DNA of 12,233 bases from positions 1 to 12,233 of the forward strand of contig JBEEOW010000055.1 of the NCBI GenBank assembly GCA_041191405.1, written 5' to 3'. The first letter of the stretch is position 1. The number at the start of each line of letters is the position of its first letter. Shown piece after piece: positions 8,117 through 12,233 of this stretch. The notes below the pieces were generated by a model. That model made no database searches, was not told where the DNA came from, and saw only the letters and a program-made list of their open reading frames with translations. The DNA comes from JBEEOW01 sp041191405 (lineage in GTDB: Bacteria > Bacteroidota > Bacteroidia > Cytophagales > UBA9547). Made by a program: the position numbers and the translations under genes.

Positions 8117-8145
8117 TGTTACTTTTTGAAAAGTTGATTGTCTTA
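8117..8145 (+). promoter_or_regulatory. ECF-sigma-like promoter box, small RNA 1 (site S4)
   Basis: GTTAC at 8118-8122 is followed by TTTTT, with GTCTTA starting at 8140, exactly 17 bases after the C. The nearest coding start is about 240 bases away at 8384 and an intrinsic terminator lies between them, so the box appears to drive a short non-coding transcript. Confidence 0.65.
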
Positions 8146-8194
8146 GTAATAAATACAATAATTGAGAACTCAGTTAACTAAAGATATTTAAAAC

Positions 8195-8213
8195 ATTTAC
8201 CGTGGGGGTAAAT
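8195..8213 (+). other. Conserved hairpin with G-rich loop, copy 1
   Basis: A 7-bp stem, ATTTACC with GGTAAAT, closes the loop GTGGG. Compared with copy 2 at 9137-9154, the stem is kept while the loop changes in length and sequence. The innermost C-G pair becomes a possible U-G pair in copy 2, which fits a conserved RNA structure. A DNA-binding dyad is the alternative. Confidence 0.6.
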
Positions 8214-8250
8214 ATATTTTTACATTATAGTGTGTAAAAAGTGTGTTTAG

Positions 8251-8292
8251 CAGAAAGGTCTTTCAAGCGGAAAGTGCCTTTCTGTTTTTTTT
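8251..8292 (+). terminator. Intrinsic terminator of small RNA 1
   Basis: CAGAAAGG (8251-8258) pairs with CCTTTCTG (8277-8284), and inner CTTTC (8260-8264) pairs with GAAAG (8270-8274) around loop AAGCG. Eight T follow (8285-8292). It is the most G+C-rich intergenic hairpin in the window. Confidence 0.92.
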
Positions 8293-8318
8293 AAATATTA
8301 TTTATTTAGTAAACTTAG

Positions 8319-8348
8319 TTTGGAAATTGTCATTACTAGATATTATTC
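8319..8348 (+). promoter_or_regulatory. Possible housekeeping promoter for the cupredoxin gene
   Basis: TTTG at 8319-8322, then 18 bases, then TATTATTC at 8341-8348 resemble the Bacteroidota housekeeping promoter (TTTG near -33, TAnnTTTG near -7), with a partial -7 match. Transcription would begin about 30 bases before the ATG at 8384. No ECF-like box occurs between the upstream terminator and this gene. Confidence 0.35.
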
Positions 8349-8383
8349 AAAATATTATATTATAAGATTAAATTTAAAACAAT

Positions 8384-9001
8384 ATGAAGAAAACAATTAC
8401 AATTTTATTTGCTTTGATTGCTATAAGCTATACAGGTTTTTGTAAAATTTGGACTGTTACAAATTCAAGTTTTTCATTTTCTCCTTCAGTATTAACAATA
8501 ACAGAAGGTGATACTGTAAAATTTGTTCTAACTAATTCGCATGATGCAAGAGAGGTTAGTTTATCAACTTGGAATCTTAATGAAAATACTCCTTTGAATG
8601 GTGGCTTTCAAACAAATTTTGGAGGAGGTTTAATTTTGCCAACTATGCTTCAGGCTGGTACACATTATTATGTATGTACTCCACATGCTGCATTTGGTAT
8701 GAAAGCTCAAATTGTTGTAAACAAAGCAACTACCACAGCAATTGAAGATGATGTTTTAATTTCAAGCTTTAAGGTTTCTCCTAACCCTTCAAGTGGATTA
8801 TTTGAGTTATTATTAAACGATTCAAATTTCTCATTGAATAGTGTGGTGGAGGTTTATAATTTAAGTGGTGAATTAGTTTTTCAAACAGATGTAGTGAACG
8901 ATAAAGTTGATATTGATTTAAGTACTCAGCCAGATGGACTTTATTTGTTAGAGTTGCATAATGGAGAAACAGTTTTGAAAAAGAAAATAATTAAAAAATA
9001 A
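8384..9001 (+). CDS. Secreted plastocyanin-like cupredoxin with T9SS tail
   Basis: A 205-residue secreted protein. A signal peptide (MKKTITILFALIAISYTGFC) is followed by a cupredoxin-like domain at about 22-113 with FSFSPSVLTITEGDTVKFVL, typical of plastocyanin-like folds. The type 1 copper ligands appear intact: His53 (NSHDA), then Cys98-x2-His101-x4-Met106 (YVCTPHAAFGM), the same C-x2-H-x4-M spacing as plastocyanin. It would bind one copper and may carry electrons or act as a surface copper protein; the partner is unknown. Residues about 127-205 are a canonical type A sorting domain (VSPNPSSGLFEL, YNLSGELV, PDGLYLLEL, KKKIIKK), clearly different from the tail family shared by genes 1-3. Cys20 at the signal end is not in a good lipobox (GFC). 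No terminator follows directly; transcription probably runs to the hairpin at 9191. Confidence 0.9.
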   Translation: MKKTITILFALIAISYTGFCKIWTVTNSSFSFSPSVLTITEGDTVKFVLTNSHDAREVSLSTWNLNENTPLNGGFQTNFGGGLILPTMLQAGTHYYVCTPHAAFGMKAQIVVNKATTTAIEDDVLISSFKVSPNPSSGLFELLLNDSNFSLNSVVEVYNLSGELVFQTDVVNDKVDIDLSTQPDGLYLLELHNGETVLKKKIIKK

Positions 9002-9013
9002 ATTCAAATAATG

Positions 9014-9042
9014 TGTTACTTTTTTAATTCTTATTTGTCTTA
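9014..9042 (+). promoter_or_regulatory. ECF-sigma-like promoter box, small RNA 2 (site S5)
   Basis: GTTAC at 9015-9019 is followed by TTTTTT, with GTCTTA starting at 9037, exactly 17 bases after the C. It sits 13 bases after the cupredoxin stop and is followed by no gene before a terminator at 9191-9223. Confidence 0.66.
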
Positions 9043-9136
9043 ATGATATAAACAGTATTTATTGTAATATATAATAATAGACATGCAAATGTTTATATTA
9101 TTGAATGCTGAAACGTAATTATTAACATATAAAAAC

Positions 9137-9154
9137 ATTTACTGGGGGGTAAAT
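9137..9154 (+). other. Conserved hairpin with G-rich loop, copy 2
   Basis: ATTTAC (9137-9142) pairs with GTAAAT (9149-9154) around TGGGGG. An extra U-G pair would shorten the loop to GGGG. The flanking bases match copy 1 (AAAAC before, ATATATTTTT after). Six consecutive G is unusual in DNA this rich in A+T. Confidence 0.6.
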
Positions 9155-9190
9155 ATATTTTTTGTTTATGTGCTTGGTTATTTTTAGATT

Positions 9191-9223
9191 AAAAAAGGGC
9201 TTTTTCTTAAAGCCCTTTTTTTT
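9191..9223 (+). terminator. Intrinsic terminator of small RNA 2
   Basis: AAAAAAGGGCTTT (9191-9203) pairs perfectly over 13 bp with AAAGCCCTTTTTT (9209-9221) around TTCTT, and the T run continues to 9223. It probably also ends transcription from the cupredoxin gene. Confidence 0.92.
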
Positions 9224-9292
9224 ATGTGTAATGGTTTGATTTATTGATAATTAATATCATTTTAAAAAAAATATAAAAATACTGTGTTTTTG

Positions 9293-9321
9293 TGTTACTT
9301 TTTTGATAGTTCATTGTCTTG
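9293..9321 (+). promoter_or_regulatory. ECF-sigma-like promoter box, gene 5 (site S6)
   Basis: GTTAC at 9294-9298 is followed by TTTTTT, with GTCTTG starting at 9316, exactly 17 bases after the C. A transcript from near 9326 would have a leader of about 90 bases, including CCCC at 9400-9403, 14 bases before the ATG. Confidence 0.67.
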
Positions 9322-9417
9322 TACATAAACCTCAAAACTCATAAACACGTTCAATGATTACTTTTAAAATTCATGGTGCAATTGAGTAATGGTGTTAATC
9401 CCCTAAATACAATTTAT

Positions 9418-12233
9418 ATGTACAGGATTATTAAATTATTATTTATCATCTTATTTATAAATAGCACAATTTGTTATTCTCAAACAGTTGGTCCAACTGG
9501 AGCTGGTACCTTATCCGACATTTGGGATTGGGCTGCTATGGATGGTTTTAATAGAAAATTTACAGTATTAAAAACTTTAACTTTAAAATCAGTTCAAGTT
9601 TCACGAACGGCATGGAATACTGGATGTGGTGCTGATGGCTCTACAAATGCTGCAACTATTGATTTATATAAAAATGGATTATTATTTCAATCAAAAAATG
9701 TAAATGTTGTTTGTGGGCAATTAGCGAAAGTTGATCTAAATTTTGACCTTCAAGTTGGTAATTACGAATTACGAATTCGTAATATAGCTATGGGGGCTTA
9801 CAAAGTTACCTCTGATGCTGCTGAAAAAAGTATATCTGGAGTAATTAATTTAACAGATAATAGTATCAGTGGTGTTACAAATAAATATTCAGGAGCATTT
9901 TTTAATTGGGTAGTTGAGGTAAAACCTTGTACCAATGTGGCTTTACCTAAAACTTTAAAGTTATGTAAAGGAGATAAGTACACATTAAAGTACAGTAATT
10001 GTAATTCTGGAATAATGACTGGTTCAGAGCCTTTTACTCAAGTAAATGATTCAACTATTGAAATAGCTCCAACTAAATCAACAGTATATTACTATGAAAC
10101 TCCAACGATATTACCTGCAGGAACAAATATAGTAGTTAATGGTGGTTTTGAATCAGGAAATACTGGTTTCACTACTGAATACAAATATAATCCTTCTGTA
10201 AGTGCAGCTGGGGAATATACCATTGGTAATCAAGGTTCTCATGCATTTGCAACATGTACAGACCACACTTTAAAAAATAGTTCTGGTAAAATGATGATTG
10301 TAGATGGAGCTACAGAAGTATTTAATCCTGGTCCAAATCAAAGAGGATTATATACTTGGTGTCAAAAACTGAAAGTGTACCCCAATACAAATTACCAAGT
10401 TGAGGCTTGGGCAACCACAGCAGGGAATTCTTTTCAAAATACTCCTTTTTTGTCTTTAGAATTGAATAGTAAAAATATTGATTATTTAAATACTCCAAGC
10501 ACTGGGAATTGGGGGTCTATGTCTGGTGTTTGGAATTCAACAACAAATACCAGTGTTGATTTTTGCATTCATGACGGTGTTACAAATGAAGCAGGAAATG
10601 CTTTTTTATTAGATGATATTTCTATGGTTGCCACTGAACCCATTTTAGCTTATTCTAAAATTGATTCAGTTGTTGTAACAATTTGTGATACATCGGTTGT
10701 TAACACTAAGTTAGAAGCTGGAATAGAAAGTTATGGTAATCATGATTACGATTTACACTGTGGAGGATATTATTATCAATGCTTTACATTAAAAGCAAAA
10801 GGAGCAAAAAAATATACATGGAGCAGCCCTTCGGGTAACATGAATTCAATTACTAAAACTAATGACTCTACTTATCAATTTTGCAGAGTTAATGGAGGGT
10901 TTGGTGTTTTTACCCCTCTTAAGTATCAGGTAATTATGGAATCTAAAGATGGTTTAACACTTGATACTGTTTTGCTTACTATTAATAGATTAAAATGTTC
11001 AGAAATGGATGCAGGGGTTTCAAAATTTGGAACTTTAGAAACAACTTTGCCATGTGGTCAAGATACTGTTAGCCTGATTGCAAAAGGAGGAACTTCATAT
11101 TTTTGGACAAGCCCATCAGGTAAAATGAATTTACTCACTAAAAAGAATGATTCGACCTATGTGTTTACAAATCCAAATAAAAATCCTGGTAATTATACCT
11201 ATCAAGTAGTTTCTTTTTGGACAAATCCTGCTTGTAAATTTGAGTGTAAAACCGAACAGATGGATACTTTTTTATTGAAAATCAATACTGTAAATTGTAT
11301 TTGTGCTGATAATGATAATGATGGAGTTTGTGATAAAGATGATTTAGACGATGATAATGATGGTATTTTAGATGAAGTAGAATGTCCTTCAACTTTAGTA
11401 AGTAAAACATTTCAAACCTCAAATGGAACTACAACCACTTTTAATGCTCCAAATGCTGATGGTGGATTTAGGTTTGATATATTTGGTTTAGATAATTCGT
11501 TTAATTTAAATGTGAATGGTACCAAACTAGTTCAAGATGAAATTCAGTGTTCTGGCGCTGGTGGAGTAAATGAATCTTTATTGATCTTTAAGTCTGACAA
11601 TACTGGTTTTGGTACTAACGGTAATGCCAATGTTTGGACTATTACTGGTAATAGTACTTCTCCAGTTATAAGGATAAAAATAGATGAAGTTGGAAATGTA
11701 AGTTTCTGGGGAAAGCGAAAATCAGCTGCTGCTTTAGAAGAGATGTATATAAAATCAGATGACCCTCAACCTAATAAGATACTTTGGAATGCTTACAGTG
11801 GAAATACTGTAGTAGTTTCACAAAAAGTTACAGGCCCAACAAATATCAAAGGAGAAGGTTCAGGTGTGATTACCTGTAAATCAGATTTAGATAATGACGG
11901 TATAATTAATAGTTTAGATAATGATTCCGATGGAGATGGTTGTGCTGATGCCATTGAGGGTGGAGCAGCATTTAAATCTGCTGATTTAAATGGCCAAGTT
12001 TTAGCAGGAAATGTAGATACAAAAGGAGTACCAATTAAAGCAGGTGCAAGTGGGCAAACAGTTGGAACAAGTGCAGATAAAAATGTTCAAGATGTAGAAT
12101 GTTGTACTAAACCAACTGTTTCTTTATCAGATACAAAAGTTTGTAAAGGTGCTACAATTACTGCAAGTCCTACTTCTGGAGGAACATGGACAAGTTCAAA
12201 TCCTGCAGTTGCTACAATTACAAACGCCGGAGT
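9418..12233 (+). CDS. Large secreted multidomain surface protein, 3' end missing
   Basis: The frame is open from ATG 9418 to the window edge (938 complete codons plus two bases), so the C-terminus, expected to be a T9SS tail or gliding-type domain, is not seen. A signal peptide ends CYS-Q (residue 21). A beta-sandwich (about 22-170) is followed by a short Ig-like segment. A carbohydrate-binding or galactose-binding-like domain (about 235-405) opens with NGGFESG and closes with LLDDISM. Two homologous Ig-like modules follow (about 448-527 and 546-627; SSPSGNMN / TSPSGKMN, NDSTY in both). Thrombospondin type 3 calcium repeats lie at 631-653 (DNDNDGVCDKDDLDDDNDG) and 822-848 (DLDNDGIINSLDNDSDGDG), split by a beta-rich domain. 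The last part seen looks like a BIG2/Ig-like domain (GGTWTSSNPAVATITNAG). It is probably a calcium-stabilised adhesin or polysaccharide-binding surface protein. Confidence 0.88.
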   Translation, partial: MYRIIKLLFIILFINSTICYSQTVGPTGAGTLSDIWDWAAMDGFNRKFTVLKTLTLKSVQVSRTAWNTGCGADGSTNAATIDLYKNGLLFQSKNVNVVCGQLAKVDLNFDLQVGNYELRIRNIAMGAYKVTSDAAEKSISGVINLTDNSISGVTNKYSGAFFNWVVEVKPCTNVALPKTLKLCKGDKYTLKYSNCNSGIMTGSEPFTQVNDSTIEIAPTKSTVYYYETPTILPAGTNIVVNGGFESGNTGFTTEYKYNPSVSAAGEYTIGNQGSHAFATCTDHTLKNSSGKMMIVDGATEVFNPGPNQRGLYTWCQKLKVYPNTNYQVEAWATTAGNSFQNTPFLSLELNSKNIDYLNTPSTGNWGSMSGVWNSTTNTSVDFCIHDGVTNEAGNAFLLDDISMVATEPILAYSKIDSVVVTICDTSVVNTKLEAGIESYGNHDYDLHCGGYYYQCFTLKAKGAKKYTWSSPSGNMNSITKTNDSTYQFCRVNGGFGVFTPLKYQVIMESKDGLTLDTVLLTINRLKCSEMDAGVSKFGTLETTLPCGQDTVSLIAKGGTSYFWTSPSGKMNLLTKKNDSTYVFTNPNKNPGNYTYQVVSFWTNPACKFECKTEQMDTFLLKINTVNCICADNDNDGVCDKDDLDDDNDGILDEVECPSTLVSKTFQTSNGTTTTFNAPNADGGFRFDIFGLDNSFNLNVNGTKLVQDEIQCSGAGGVNESLLIFKSDNTGFGTNGNANVWTITGNSTSPVIRIKIDEVGNVSFWGKRKSAAALEEMYIKSDDPQPNKILWNAYSGNTVVVSQKVTGPTNIKGEGSGVITCKSDLDNDGIINSLDNDSDGDGCADAIEGGAAFKSADLNGQVLAGNVDTKGVPIKAGASGQTVGTSADKNVQDVECCTKPTVSLSDTKVCKGATITASPTSGGTWTSSNPAVATITNAG
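10759..11299 (+). repeat. Diverged internal duplication in gene 5
   Basis: Two Ig-like modules (10759-10999 and 11053-11299) share C-G-x..., Y-x-W-x-SPSG-x-MN-x-x-TK-x-NDSTY-x-F and a closing DT-x-LL-x-IN strand ending in Cys. They are far more diverged than the six units of gene 1, so this is an older duplication. Confidence 0.7.

Larger units (their letters stand above)
8150..8292 (+). ncRNA. Candidate small RNA 1 with G-rich-loop hairpin
   Basis: This is an unrecognised candidate of about 140 nt, bounded by an ECF-like box (GTC at 8140) and a strong intrinsic terminator ending at 8292. The start is estimated from the promoter and is approximate. Inside is a hairpin at 8195-8213, ATTTACC / GGTAAAT with loop GTGGG, flanked by AAAAC and ATATATTTTT, which may form an outer A/T helix. 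The same hairpin and flanks recur in the segment at 9047-9223, also between a matching promoter and a terminator. No open reading frame of note is present. It could act as a trans-acting RNA through the G-rich loop. Alternatively it is the leader and attenuator of the cupredoxin gene at 8384, which has no ECF-like box of its own. Confidence 0.55.
9047..9223 (+). ncRNA. Candidate small RNA 2, related to small RNA 1
   Basis: This is an unrecognised candidate of about 175 nt between the box at 9014 and the terminator at 9191-9223; its start is estimated from the promoter. It has two structural parts. The first is a bulged hairpin at 9073-9102 with a GCAA (GNRA-type) tetraloop, 5 bp above and 7 bp below a 2-base bulge. 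The second is the conserved hairpin at 9137-9154 (ATTTAC / GTAAAT) with a G-rich loop, flanked by AAAAC and ATATATTTTTT as in small RNA 1. Outside the promoter and this hairpin the two RNAs differ, so the hairpin is probably the working part. A third box at 9293 serves gene 5, so this unit is less likely to be a gene leader than small RNA 1. It may also carry read-through from the cupredoxin gene. Confidence 0.6.

Noticed and set aside
8384..8446. Lipoprotein signal in the cupredoxin (Cys20)
   Set aside because: The residues before Cys (TGF) do not fit a lipobox, and the protein has a T9SS tail, so ordinary Sec cleavage is more likely.
9798..9983. 61-codon antisense frame in gene 5
   Set aside because: It is contained in the long + strand frame that runs to the window end, and has no independent support.

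Overview
The window reads as a low-G+C member of the Bacteroidota. The basis is that all four complete proteins end in a type IX secretion system (T9SS) type A C-terminal sorting domain (Y/S-PNP near its start, G-LY near its end, terminal basic tail), the Ig/Fn3-like repeat style is typical of that phylum, and non-coding DNA is very A+T-rich with long T and A tracts. I do not name a genus.

Layout: five genes, all on the + strand and all with Sec signal peptides. (1) 195-3989, a 1264-residue surface adhesin with two carbohydrate-binding-like modules, six nearly identical 81-residue Ig-like repeats and a T9SS tail. (2) 4204-5523, a T9SS protein sharing an almost identical C-terminal third with gene 1. 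(3) 6000-7940 (open from 5967), a Gly/Ser/Thr-rich, probably beta-helical T9SS protein. (4) 8384-9001, a small cupredoxin with an intact type 1 copper ligand pattern and a T9SS tail. (5) 9418 to the window end, an incomplete large multidomain protein with a carbohydrate-binding-like domain, duplicated Ig-like modules and thrombospondin type 3 calcium repeats. Strong intrinsic terminators follow genes 2 and 3 and a weaker one follows gene 1, so most genes look like single-gene transcripts. No T9SS machinery, mobile-element gene, tRNA, rRNA or CRISPR array is visible.

The most interesting material is between the genes. A promoter-like box, TGTTACTTTTT with GTC exactly 17 bases after GTTAC, occurs five times (137, 5872, 8117, 9014, 9293), with a sixth diverged form (GTAAC-N17-GTA) at 4109. 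This is the geometry of an extracytoplasmic-function (ECF) sigma-factor promoter, not the housekeeping Bacteroidota promoter. Three clear boxes precede genes 1, 3 and 5. The other two have no gene directly after them; each instead starts an approximately 140-180 nt stretch with a conserved hairpin (ATTTAC, G-rich loop, GTAAAT) that ends in a strong intrinsic terminator. I read these as two related small RNAs made under the same regulator as the secreted proteins.

The G-rich loops face short C runs (CCCCC, CCCC) just upstream of the start codons of genes 3 and 5, which also share the start-region sequence AGGATTATTAA. A working model is a regulon in which one ECF sigma factor drives secreted surface proteins and small RNAs that could tune some of them. 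The promoter geometry and the RNA pair are seen directly; the sigma-factor assignment and the targeting are inference.
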